Assembly: GCA_911728455.2 (NCBI GenBank)
Contig: OU452219.1
Location: 24,929,211 to 24,993,210 of the forward strand
DNA length: 64,000 nt
Direction of reading: 5' to 3'
Source of the DNA: Marthasterias glacialis
Lineage: Eukaryota > Echinodermata > Asteroidea > Forcipulatida > Asteriidae
Each line of letters begins with the position of its first letter. The first letter of the stretch is position 1. Shown one piece after another: positions 1-10,888 of this stretch. The notes beneath the pieces are model-generated. The model saw only the letters and a list, made by a program, of their open reading frames with translations, did no database searches and was not told where the DNA came from. A program made the position numbers and the translations under genes.

Positions 1-216
1 TTGTTTTTAAACAGAGATAAGTAAAAACATCCAATTCATTCACTGTACTCAGTACATAGTATGGTCAGCCTGTCTGACTTTTTGTCCATCCATGCAAATG
101 TAGAGTGGTTCACTGATCATTAAAACACGATACTAAAAAAAAATTCTTAAAACAAATTGTGAGCTGTAATTTACACACCTTGTTTTTGTTTGTCATTTTC
201 TTTTCACTTCTTCCAG

Positions 217-271
217 TCACCTCATGACACAGATGGATTTACATTAGAGGAGCTGAAGAAAGTAGATTCAG
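217..271 (+). CDS. AIDA: AIDA exon a (first in window)
   Basis: The acceptor is TTCCAG and the donor is CAG/GTAAGT. It encodes SPHDTDGFTLEELKKVDS plus one base of the next codon, corresponding to the end of the N-terminal helical domain. Upstream exons are outside the window. Confidence 0.85.
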
Positions 272-3200
272 GTAAGTCTTTTAATCCCCTAGCTCTCTAC
301 AGTAGGTGTTCTGGTCAAGAGATTTCCTAAAGCCATAAAAAATGCCACTCTTTTATAACTCAATTAAACAAATTTTGGATTGGTTAGGATTACTAGCCAA
401 AAGGCTGTCAGCTAGTTTATATTTTCAGTAAAATTGATTAAGTTTAATGAAATGTTGTTTTTTGTGGGGGACACACAAAGCCTAATAATGTGCACAATCC
501 ATGGTGTACCCTTGCGATTTAACTAAAGGCTCAATTTCTACATGCCTCGTATATTTTGTTTTATTCTTTTATTAAGCTCTTGAAACCCTACTCTCTGGTG
601 CACAGTCTGAGTTTCCAGTTGCTGTTCCAGCTGAGGCTGCTCTATACAGGTAAGAGGTCATGGATGGGAGAAACATCTGCTGAAGGAAATGAATCAGACT
701 TTTGTCCGAGGAGTTAACTCTTTCACTTGTTATAATGAATAAAGTAAAATGAGGAAACAAGTAAATGACAGTGTTATAGACGGAGCTAATAAACCTCTTG
801 CATATGACACCGCTAGCTCAAACAGGAAGACCTATCATTGGCTGAAAGTTATGTGTGGTGCGTACACTCCTGCATGTTTTCATTGTATGACCTCAGTGGT
901 GGCATCCTATGCAAGGAGTCTATAACTTGATCATTGTAAACTGTTCACTACTTGTATGGGAGACTATTCCCTGTATTGACATTGTTCATGTGGCTTCAAG
1001 GATCCCACTCTTTGTATTACATTTTCTAGCGAGTTGACCAGCTGTTTGAAACCATTTCGTAGCGTGTCGTTGCTGAGCGGTTTATAGTGCATTGGAGTCA
1101 AGTTCTGGTGGTTTGGTCATCGGGATGTGGGTTTGAACCCTAGTCATGACACTTGTGTCCTTGAGCAAGATACTTAACTATAATTGCTTGAAATAGGGGA
1201 AGAGGTAGTTGTTCGCAACGGATTCATTTACCCCTCCCTGTTCTTAGATGTGCTGTGAAAAGACTTCTGTTTATATCTCGCCATGTCTTGTTTCTGCACA
1301 TCGGGGCAAGTTTCTATCCCTTCAGTAGCCCACATGTCGAGCTGCCTTTGGGCCTGTGATGGGCGAATTGCAAAAACATAATAAATAAATATAACTTTAA
1401 CTGCACGGTTTGTGTATGGTAGAACAATTGTGTACAGAACTATCTGTATAATGTCTAATGCATTCAACAAATGATTTCAATTGCAGGCTGATGTAGTATT
1501 CATTATTCAAAACCACAGTGGATCATATTCTTAAACAAGCCAGCATTATTCTGTCTGTTGGTAGGCAAAAATATTGCTAGCAGGCAAACACTTTTCATTA
1601 TCGCTATTGGTTGATACTTCATACATGAATTCAAAAATTGTTGTGGCGGTGAATAGATTAACCAGTTGGCGCCGGTTTATGTGTATCCACAAAAATATTT
1701 TGCAGCACTGTCAGCCGAATTGGCACACAGGTTGCTAACCAGTCACATCAACAATCTCTACCTTCACAGGTACCCATTTACTCCTGGGTGATGAGAAGCA
1801 GTTAAAGTTAAGTGGCTTGCCCAATAACACAAGTGTCATGATGGGATTCGAACCCACACTCTGATGACACAGCCATAAGAACTCGAGTTCAATGTTCTAG
1901 ACCGCTCAACAATGACACGCCAATTTTCTTTCTAAACAGAAAAGTGTTCCATACGTTTGTTTATAGATTCTCCTGTTTTATAACTTAAATGTTACAGACC
2001 AACAACACAGACTGGTAACTTTGAGCTGGACTTGGATGGAGATGAGATTGACGATGATCAAGAAAATGAGGAGTCAGGGGACAATGCAGCTGTGGTGACA
2101 TCACCAGGAATTAAACCGTTAGGTAAGATGAGTTTCAACTGTTCGGAATGCTGCAGGTTGTTGAAGTCTTACCAAATTGTGCCAATCTTTGGAAAGCGTC
2201 TCAGGTTTTCCTGAGGCATTTTTCCATATTTTGAGGGAATCACTTTGTTGTTGAAGCAAAAATAGAGTACACAGAAGTAAAAGAACATCTGAGCTGTTCC
2301 ATCAATGGTAGGATTATGTTCATCCAAATTGAATGCATTCCACTTTCTCAGAATCTCTCTTACATCATACGTTGAAGTCAACAAAAGGGTTCCAGAAACC
2401 TTTTCGTTTTGGAAATTTGTTTGAAAAATGTTTAAATGGCCCTTTCTTTTCTCATTTTTAACAGGGAAGTTATTCCCGATGATTCCACATGAGAAGGGAA
2501 CCACCAATTTGACCGTGAGAGTAGAGAAGATCGGCCTGAAGAGCATCTCATCCTACTTAGATCCCTTCATTACAATCTCCCTTAAAGGTAACTACATCAA
2601 TATATATTGACTTATGGGGTTCTCTTAAGCCCTTTAACCAGTATAACGCTGGTTGACAGGTGTACACACCAATATTTTCCCTGCCAGAAATCGGATGATA
2701 TGAACTTTGTATTTTTGTGTGAATTCGGAAGACTGCATCGAACGTCTCATGGACATTCCATTCCGGAGCCTGCACAGTGCATGCACTTTCCATGCAACAC
2801 TTTGTTTCACCCACACAAGGAGGACAGATTGTACAGGAAATAATGCTTCCATTTTTGCGGGGGTTATTGTGTAATCCCCGATTCCAGACCTATGTCCTTT
2901 TGTTATAAGAGGATTATGGGACATTGTTTATCGCTGTATTTCAGCTCAATGGAGGTAAGTGAACCGAGATTTTAGCCTTGGTTCCGGCCATGGGACTGAT
3001 TATGGGCTGGTCTCACGGCAAGGTTTTGCGATTCATGCTGAATGAATCTGATACTTTCTTGGAAGAGAAACAACAAATCCTGGTGCTTCAATGAGAATCT
3101 TTGTTCTCTTGGCTTTGTTTAGTCAGGGTTCTGGTTGTCTGAGAATTCATGTCATCAGGTGGCATGGACAAATTTTGAGTACCACGGCGCTAAGTGGCCG

Positions 3201-5372
3201 CAAGCAAATTATATCAGAATTCCCCATTGTTATGGTTGGCAGCAATATAAAACAAAATCATCATAAAGTTAGCTGTGATGCAACTCAGTGAAATTTGACG
3301 GTGGTCTCCACCAACACCATGCAAAGCCTCAAAAGCAACCAGAATTGTTGATGATACTTTAGAACCATTCTACCAAAAGACTACCGGTACTCTAAATTGA
3401 TATTTCCAACTTATTCCGATTGTGTCTTAGATAGTAAAGGTGTAGACGTTACTAAATCACAAGAGACGCCAGTGTCAACAAAAAGAGAAGACCCTTACAT
3501 TGTCTTTGGAGTGGACGTACACATACAGAAACCCATAGAAAAAATGCCAAAAGGTGAGAAGGGTTTAGGGAAAAATCTTTGTGGTAAATATTGTCATATT
3601 TTATATGAAGGAAGGTTTTTAATTTCTAAAGGAAAGATTCTTATGTGGGGTTTTTGTTTAAACAAATGTATAAATCTGGCTGTTAATCCATGTCCAACTG
3701 AGTGGTCACAGTACATAAACACTATTCCTGCCTAAGCCCCAGTAGCACTCATTACTGCAATACAATAAACATTAATAATGTACCGCCTTGCAAATAAGCA
3801 TATCCCACAAAACTGTATTCTGTTGGAAAGAGCACATCGTTCTCTTTCATGTGATCTCTATTTTGCCAATTTTCCCGTCTCATATCACTAGTAGTGAGAG
3901 TACAAAGAAAGATACCAACTTCTTGTTCATCTATGGGTTTCCTGAAATTAGGCTCTAACAGCATTTGTGTGTTCGACGGGAAATCCCTTAGTTAGGCAGA
4001 TTTTTAAGTACATAATAATAACTAAATGCTAAAAATCCAAAAACAAATTACTTTCAATACTTTCTGTACAAATAATACAGTGCACTGCAGTTACGAGTTA
4101 TCATCACATAGCATCCCAACAAATGAAATCAAAATTCAAACTACAGCAACTACATACACTTTTAAATACTTATTTGTGTAAGTAAGTAAACTTACTTGTT
4201 TTTGGTTGGCAGGAACTGCAATCTTCTTTGAGTTTAAGCATTTCAAAGTGAAAAAGCGAACCATCAGCACTAAGTGTTTTGCCTTCATGGAAATGGACGA
4301 GTTGAAACCAGGACCTGTTGTAATCGAACTGTAAGTTTATACCTACATGCATGTTGTTTTAACTATACTGTCATGATTGTATACCGCCCTCTAATGGCCA
4401 CATATATCCTACAAAGACCTCCATCATGAAATACTGATATCTTGTCTCTTTAGTGTGATTATTCAATAAAATAATACACATCTCGTTTTTTCTTAAACTC
4501 ACTTCATTTCACACTGCCTGCCTAAAGACATTATTGCATAGTTTTTTAGATGGTATCATCAGTCCCTAAGGAACTAAGGTTTAATTTAGTTTATGGAATT
4601 TCATTTTTGAGAGAGCAGGGCTATTTTCATTTAGCGAAGGGCACTTCCATTGGAAAGTCTTAAAGTGTATACAAAACTTTCGTATGGGCACGAAGGCCAA
4701 GACCAGGCAGGGCATCAGAGGCCAGGACCTCCGTACAATTCCAGGCCCACCTTGATATACTTTTTATGTTACATGATGAATATGATGAGTAAATTGACGA
4801 GTATTACATTATGAATAAATCTACAAACCATATTTTTTTGGAGGCACCCATTTTGTCAAGATATCCATTGTGCCTCATGAAGGGGAATAAGGGCTGGCTC
4901 TTACTAATAGTAGACACAAATGTGAATTGAATGTAAAGTCAGATAAGTTGTCCTGTCATTGCAAAAATGCATCTCAAAATCTAGCCTTTCTGTATCTTAG
5001 AAAGTGCACTAATGTCGCAGAAATGTCGCTAACACTTAACTACTTCACGATCTACAAAGCTTATCGCGCTGAGACTCAATTTCTCCTGTGTGAAATACAA
5101 TGTTGTTACAAAATCAAGATGTTTTTTGCACTGACATGAAGAAAATGTCCTTAAACTATTTTCCCCAGGTTTGAATTGAGTATAGACCATGGCTTTCTGA
5201 TTCAGACAAGTCGATATAATTATACATGTATCAATGAGCAACTTCAGCCATTTTTTTCCGTCATTTTTTGTCCAGATACCAGAAACCCACGGACTTCAAA
5301 AGGAAGAAATTGTCTTTACTTACCACCAAGCCACTGTATCTACACCTGTATCTTCACCTCTTAAGTGATTAG
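217..5372 (+). CDS. AIDA: AIDA (axin interactor, dorsalization-associated), 3' part, 7 exons
   Basis: Seven exons (217-271, 577-649, 1998-2122, 2465-2587, 3431-3553, 4213-4330, 5276-5372) join in phase with AG/GT borders into 237 codons plus a TAG stop. The family is about 306 aa in vertebrates, so roughly 70 N-terminal residues lie left of the window. Seen: an N-terminal helical-region segment (HDTDGFTLEELKKVDS), an acidic linker (DLDGDEIDDDQENEE), then a C2 domain with VEKIGLKSISSYLDPFITIS, EDPYIVFGVDVHIQKPIEK, ISTKCFAFMEMDELKPGP and a C-terminal YQKPTDFKRKKLSLLTTK. Known for the family: AIDA binds axin and blocks axin-driven JNK activation in dorsoventral patterning, and its C2 domain binds phospholipid; vertebrate AIDA has also been tied to ER-associated degradation of lipid-synthesis enzymes. 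It converges on the calpain gene. Identification rests on remembered family sequence and is strong over the C2 domain. Confidence 0.93.
577..649 (+). CDS. AIDA: AIDA exon b
   Basis: The acceptor ATTAAG lies after a T-rich tract and the donor is CAG/GTAAGA. It encodes ALETLLSGAQSEFPVAVPAE and a few more residues, the linker approaching the acidic region. Confidence 0.82.
1064..1400 (+). mobile_element. tRNA-derived SINE, full-length-looking
   Basis: It starts with an A-box-like TTGCTGAGCGG and has a B-box-like GTGGGTTTGAACCC about 50 bases on. A body containing GACACTTGTGTCCTTGAGCA follows, and the element ends in an AATAAATAAAT tail. Partial copies of the same body lie in opposite orientation at about 1757-1923 and 37180-37397. 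It lies in an AIDA intron. Confidence 0.6.
1757..1923 (-). mobile_element. tRNA-derived SINE fragment (same family as 1064-1400)
   Basis: Read on -, the head resembles the SINE at 1064 (TTGTTGAGCGG), followed by GTGGGTTCGAATCCC and the shared GACACTTGTGTTATTGGGCA-like body. The tail is missing. It lies in the same AIDA intron as the full copy, in the opposite orientation. Confidence 0.6.
1998..2122 (+). CDS. AIDA: AIDA exon c, acidic linker
   Basis: The acceptor is GTTACAG and the donor is TTAG/GTAAGA. It encodes a strongly acidic stretch (DLDGDEIDDDQENEESGD) like the acidic linker between the two folded domains of vertebrate AIDA. Confidence 0.85.
2465..2587 (+). CDS. AIDA: AIDA exon d, start of C2 domain
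   Basis: The acceptor is TTTTTAACAG and the donor is AAAG/GTAACT. It encodes the first C2 strands (TNLTVRVEKIGLKS, YLDPFITISLK), closely matching the family C2 start. Confidence 0.93.
2640..3150 (-). repeat. Dispersed repeat family R1, copy C
   Basis: Read on -, it shares blocks in the same order with 30464-31130 and 60428-61010. The blocks are a CTCCATTGAGCTGAAAT-like block, ATAAACAATG, CTCTTATAAC/AAAAGGAC, a GATTACACAATAACCCCCGC-like block, GGGTGAAACAAAG and TGGAATGTCCATG. It lies in an AIDA intron. No coding capacity or terminal repeat was recognised. Confidence 0.6.
3431..3553 (+). CDS. AIDA: AIDA exon e, C2 domain
   Basis: The acceptor is TGTCTTAG and the donor is AAAAG/GTGAGA. It encodes SKGVDVTKSQETPVSTKRED and YIVFGVDVHIQKPIEKMPK, the central C2 strands. 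Confidence 0.93.
4213..4330 (+). CDS. AIDA: AIDA exon f, C2 domain
   Basis: The acceptor is GGTTGGCAG and the donor is GAACT/GTAAGT. It encodes TAIFFEFKHFKVKKR, then STKCFAFMEMDELKPGPVVI, the most conserved part of the family. Confidence 0.95.
4612..4745 (+). repeat. Dispersed repeat family R2 (GGCCAAGACCAGG core), copy
   Basis: It contains GGGCACTTCCATTGGAAAGT, then CACGAAGGCCAAGACCAGG and CAGAGGCCAGGACCTCC ending in AATTCCAGGCC. The same ordered blocks are at 52680-52800, 38757-38892 and split at 41530-41590/42483-42590. It lies in an AIDA intron and no coding content is seen. Confidence 0.5.
5276..5372 (+). CDS. AIDA: AIDA last coding exon
   Basis: The acceptor is TTTTGTCCAG. It encodes YQKPTDFKRKKLSLLTTKPL, then YLHLYLHLLSD and a TAG stop at 5370-5372. 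The basic tail and YLHL ending match the vertebrate C-terminus. Confidence 0.92.
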
Positions 5373-8300
5373 TTATGGACACCTCCTCTAAACTACATGT
5401 ATATAAGCCATGCAGGTATTCAACATTCCTCCGTGATGAATGTTAGGGTGATTTTGACTCCGTCCATACTACTTCAAAGGGCCTCTGAGAATGCTACTTG
5501 ATTGGATTGAAACTGCCTCCTGTTAAGATGATTAACTGACAAACCCCAATGTTCAATCTACTTCCTCAAAACAACCACATACAATGTTAGTAGTCAACAC
5601 TTAACAACTAGTTTTACAAGTGTGCTACAATACAGGCCCATTCTGATCTGCTGATTGCCACTTAATTGGGTTATTACTGCATAATGCCTCAAAATCCATA
5701 AGCTAAACTATTACTATTAGGACATAACATAATACCAGTGTATACTAACTACATGTAATCTGGGGGAAGTGGCGCTCTTAGGTAGGATTTGTCAACCTTG
5801 TTCCCATGGGTGTACATTTACAACGGTATTACCCACCAAATTTTCACAGTGTGCCTTGCTCTATCATAACCCCTTGACTTGTTTTGTTAAAACTTCTACA
5901 CATTTCAAATAGGCCTGTGCTTGATCCATTCTACAAGCACATTTAGGCTTGGTAACTGTATAATGAAGCATTGCATTCAAAGAGCAACTGGTCCCCTCCT
6001 GTTCTTTTGTGGTCTTGCTGTATGTTTAACTGTATACAGTGTAGGGTGATCACAAAACAGTCTAGCCATGGGAACAAAGTTAAGAGCTGGTGGAAATTTG
6101 TTTTCATAGCGCAGCCATATTTTTCCTCTATTAAAATTATGAGAGGATGCTATTGGCCTTTTTGTTAAAACAAAATTAGTACAGTATTCAGTTATGTATA
6201 CAGCAAATTGAAAAAAACTAAAATAATACTCATAGTATTTTATGGAGTTGGAGCTAGCATATATATCGTAAACTTCTGTTAAGATAGAAATGCATTCAGG
6301 CTTTGTTGGATTTGTATTATCGTTAAGATAAATTTGTGAGGGTCCAATGTTTAAATTGAAATGGAAATCGAAATTGACCATTAAAGTTGCATACAAATAG
6401 ATATTCAATAGATGTAAAAATTGCATCGGGGATAAAGAATATTGTTACTCAGTTTTACCCTACACCTATGTGTGATAAACACTGTATGCTTTCCCCCCAA
6501 GTCCTGTGGAAAACAAAACTCCACAGACATACTACTTGGGTGGGATTCGAACCCAGGACCCCACCATTTTACTATTAAACCACCGAGTGTGGTTAACTGT
6601 GAATTCCAGAAGAAAAGAAATACTGGAAGTTTGTTCCTGTTTTTTTCTTTCCGCAACTACCACAGGAAACGAGAGCTCCTTTGCCCAAGTCAAGTTTTGT
6701 TCACACTTTTTTGTCACTAAAGAGTCCAGACAGACACCCAGTAATGTGGCTTATAAGTCTGGTTCAATATTACCTGTGCTATTTTTGGCAAATGATTGGA
6801 ATCTCCATTTTTTGACATCATGAATTGCTCATTTGCATCAAGTTTGACCTGTCTTTAACAAATGTTATCAGGATATCTGTTCACCTTGGAGGCCTTGTTC
6901 ATACCCCCCTAACTAAATATATTAGTTACTTAAAATTGGGGAGTAAAGATTTTGTATTCAGTAAAATATAATCTGTGATGTACTTTTGTTATTTTATGAT
7001 GATGCGGTATTGTAGTGGATCAACTCTTAAGGTGCTAACTTAATTGTATATATAGTATTCTTTATGTTAGCTGTTGTGTTAAAAAAAATTCAGTGTTTGC
7101 TACTAGTACTAGCCAAGTCAGTGTGGGTCAATCTTTGCAGAAACGGGTTACCAGCCAAAATACCATGTAATGTTAGTGACTAGTTCCCAGCAATTTGGAG
7201 ATGTCACAAGTAAAATTGTCTGCTTGACATTTTGACCCATGATTGATAATCCAATGATGACATATTTTGCACACATTAATTGGGGAAAGTAAAAGAGGGG
7301 AAACTAATGTAGGTTTTCCAATCGCACAGCCTGCGAATAACACAAAAGTATTGGTTGAAATTGTTGAAATATTTTGTATTGAATCGAGAGCCATTGTTTT
7401 ATCAAATGGTTCATAAAAGTTTTATGTAGTAAAATTTACTTTGTTTTAGATACAAATACAAATGTACGACTGCACATGTACCTTGTGTACCTTTGTCTTG
7501 AAATCTTGCGCAGCATTTATGTCTTTGGTATTGTTTTAAAACAGGTTTCTTTCATTAACAAGCCAAATTTAATCCTGGGCCCACTGTCAGACTTTTTTTT
7601 AAACAGACAAGCTTTCTTAAAACAATGCTTTTAAGGACAAATATGCAGGAAACCAGTAGAAACCGGTTTTTCCAAATCGAATTATGCACACTCATAAATG
7701 CCTGTCAATAGTACTTAAACAAAATCAAATAAAAATAACATGGCTACTCCAGGTACTCTTAATTACTTCTTGTTTTTTGCTTTGTTTTATTTCCTCTCCA
7801 AAATAATGTAAGATGACACTGTCTTGTAAGTTCAAGTATAATGACACTATCTGAAACATCACTCCATCCGGGCTTGGATTAAAACAGCAATGCAGGGCTG
7901 GAAGCCACTTCATCCTTCTATTAGATAAGCGGGAAAAAATATGTTGTCAGTTTAAACCAGTTCCTGCCCTTGCGCCAATGAATGCCGGAATGTTTTTTTT
8001 TGTCGGGAACAAACCAGCAGAGTTGATTCAATTTCAACTTTAAAATCCTATTTTTATCCTGAGGTGTTTTTACTGCAATAAAATCAATTTTACCATGTAA
8101 TTAATGCACACAGTGGTTGCCCGTATTGTTCTATTATCACACAACTTAATATGCTGCAAAGCCTCTTTTGATACGAGCACACCTAAGTCATTGTTGGAAG
8201 TTTCTGGTAACATGACGTTATCACTGAGATGTTGTATTAGCAAAGACTAAATCTTGCTAAACAGACAGAATCAAGCCTCCAGCCTGAATACATGTTGACT

Positions 8301-10861
8301 GGTTCCTGGCTATTTTATTAAGTTTTCCGCCAAACAGCTCCACGGAATGTGGCTTTATTTCTGTTCAACGCTTTTGTTTAAAGTGCTTCACTGGAGTTGT
8401 CTCTGAATTACATTGAATTTAAAAAAAAAAATTAAGATCTACCCCAAACACAGACATGAAATATGGATTGCTCGATGCTTCATTAAAATGCATTCAGGTT
8501 TTTATGCTGTCTTGAGATCTTAGGGTTTGAACACAAAGCATTTTTAAATATAATTGCTAACTACTCTACCTTATTTTTGTAACAACACTAATACATACAA
8601 ATAGGCCGACTGATTTTATATTGTACTGATTTCTGAAAGCACAAAAACTACGAGCTGAATAAGCTAAGGAATAGCCATGTACGTTTTTAAGTATTTAACT
8701 TTAGCTAGACATTTTGAAATCATTCAAATTCAAGATTAAACACTACATTCTGCTTCAAACACCAAAAGTATCAATACCCAGATTAAATACAAAATTATGA
8801 ATGACAAAATGTTGATTCCACAAAATTACATAATTCCCATACATATTAAATTTATTCTAGTGTTGTATCAAGTTCATCTGCAGACACAAGTCTTCTTTCA
8901 TTTCTCCGATAATCCATGATCAAACTATGATATCCATAAGCGTTCCATAACTTTTCTTGTGACTGACACTTTGAGTTCAACATTCACAACAAAACAAGTT
9001 CACGTCCAAATCCATTGAAAAGCTTCAATCTTTTCTCTCCCGCCTTTTTTCCCTTCGATAAATCATACAACTTTCTATCCAATTCCATTTGAAAAATTCT
9101 TACAACTCAATAAGTTTTTCTGTATTTACTGTTAGTTTTGTTCAGCATTCAAATGGATCTAATCAAACTAACACAGTCTCGCTATTTGTAAAATGCTAAC
9201 TGTTCAAATATACGTAATTCAAAGTATTGCATTTGTGCAAAAAGGTGGGGTGACAACAAAAAAGTTGGAAGATGGAAGATTTTATCAGCAGCACCAAGTA
9301 AATTCACAACAATGTTCGGATAAGAAGATCTTGGGGATAGTACTGCTCTCATACACATCAAGCTGCCAAAAAGGAAAAGTTAGCAAACACAAATAATCTA
9401 CCACCTCAAATTAAAAATAATCAAAATAGTAGTATTCATTCATATAAAAAACAAAACAAATTATAACATACAGCTACGTGCTGGTGAGCTAACCTTTCAT
9501 CTGTTTTATAAATGCAAGACATTTTTATATTATGTGATGATAGATCTACGAGCAGACTAAGTCTATGGCACTCAAAAGTACACCACAATTTATGTATAAT
9601 ACCTTTTTATGGTTAAAAAAAGAAAGATACATTCAAGTTATCATAAAACCTTTGCTATAATTTGATGCAGCCATCTTGAGTTTTTTCCCCTCGCCACTAC
9701 CCTGTCTGGTTATGGCTGGTTGCAATGGCTGGATCGCTAAAAAGTTCTATTCTTCAAGTTTAATGCTGAAGCCAATGGCCATAGCCATATCCAAAGCCAT
9801 TTGATTTGGACAGGACCTGTGATTGGAAGTGAAAAAACTCTGGTCCCTTTTCACATGTTATTTATCAGCCCTTATAATCATAACTGTGTACAGGGTACCT
9901 GACCAAGATGGCTTCAGCATGATAAAGGACTCTTCTAATACATGATTTTCTAAATACAAATTTTTTTATACGACAACATTTTTGAATACTTCTTTAATAA
10001 TGTGCATCTTCAACAATGAATCGGGCAAACACAAAGTACCTTTACATTTCTCCAAAATTATTGATAGGCCTTTCAGTTGACAGCTCCTTAGTCAGAACAG
10101 TTTGATAAGCAAGCAAATGCGCGGCAAGTTTTGAATGCACCCTCAAGATAAATCAAATTGTGTTAATAAAGTTCTCAACAGTACATGTATCACTGACACC
10201 ACTGTATTGCGTCCAAAGCTTGGCAGTTACTTTACTTAGTTAGAAAAAAGTCCCTACCACCATAAAGATGTTCAATTTGAACACCAACGTTTACCCAATA
10301 ATCCTGAAGGCTACAAACTTTGTATGTTCTTTCAGGTAATAACGTCTTAACAATAGTACATTCACATGTGTAGTTACACAGACTGACAGAAAAATAGATT
10401 TTGAAAAGCTACAAGATACAATCTACATGTAGAGAAAATTGTAAACATGATCAGGATTTATGTGGAATTCCATTTTTATTGAGATTTCCAACATTAAAGG
10501 CAACATGAGAACAAAAACTAACTCTATCAATCGCCGCACTGATAGTCTACAGGCCAAGCTGTTTATCAAGAGTCTGCTTTAAAAATTAACTTAAATGAAT
10601 TTCTTCTCAAAAAAATGTATAACAAGTTAACATGTAGATTGTATTATGGAGGTTTTCTTGTACTCATGCATAGACAGAAGATTTGGATTAATACCTCATG
10701 AAGAATGACAAAAAATTTAATACGGATCTTATTAATCTGAAATTACAAGAAAAAACTTGAAACTTTTTCTACTTGAAGAAATTGTACAAAAATTGACTTC
10801 ACCAGAGTGTCTTCTGGACGTTGCTGGGAGCATACAGTTGGTGTCATACAGCGTAGGCAGC
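5373..10861. other. Intergenic: convergent 3' ends of AIDA (+) and calpain (-)
   Basis: No exon was recognised here. The stretch must contain both 3' UTRs. A possible AIDA poly(A) signal AATAAA lies at 7727-7732, and one for calpain (TTTATT on +) lies at 10475-10480, about 380 nt past its stop; both are weak calls. A tRNA-like SINE piece is at 6527-6595. The rest is AT-rich unique-looking DNA. Confidence 0.4.
6527..6595 (-). mobile_element. tRNA-like SINE head
   Basis: Read on -, it contains a CTCGGTGGTTTAATAGTAA A-box-like segment and TCCTGGGTTCGAATCCCACC, a good B box. The cloverleaf is incomplete, so it is called a SINE fragment rather than a tRNA gene. Confidence 0.4.
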
Positions 10862-10888
10862 TTAAGAGTACATTCCAACAGCCAGGAA
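10862..10888 (-). CDS. Calpain exon 18, C-terminus and stop
   Basis: It encodes FLAVGMYS and a TAA stop, matching the family ending W-L-x-L-x-M-Y. The acceptor TACCTTATAG follows a short pyrimidine tract. An alternative last exon near 9773-9818 (GTCCTGTCC start) was considered and rejected because its end does not resemble the family. Confidence 0.8.
   Translation of the reverse strand, partial: FLAVGMYS

Noticed and set aside
9773..9818. Alternative calpain last exon (VLSKSNGFGYGYGHWLQH)
   Set aside because: It has a usable acceptor and phase but a C-terminus unlike the family. The exon at 10862-10888 ends in GMYS as calpains do and lies closer.
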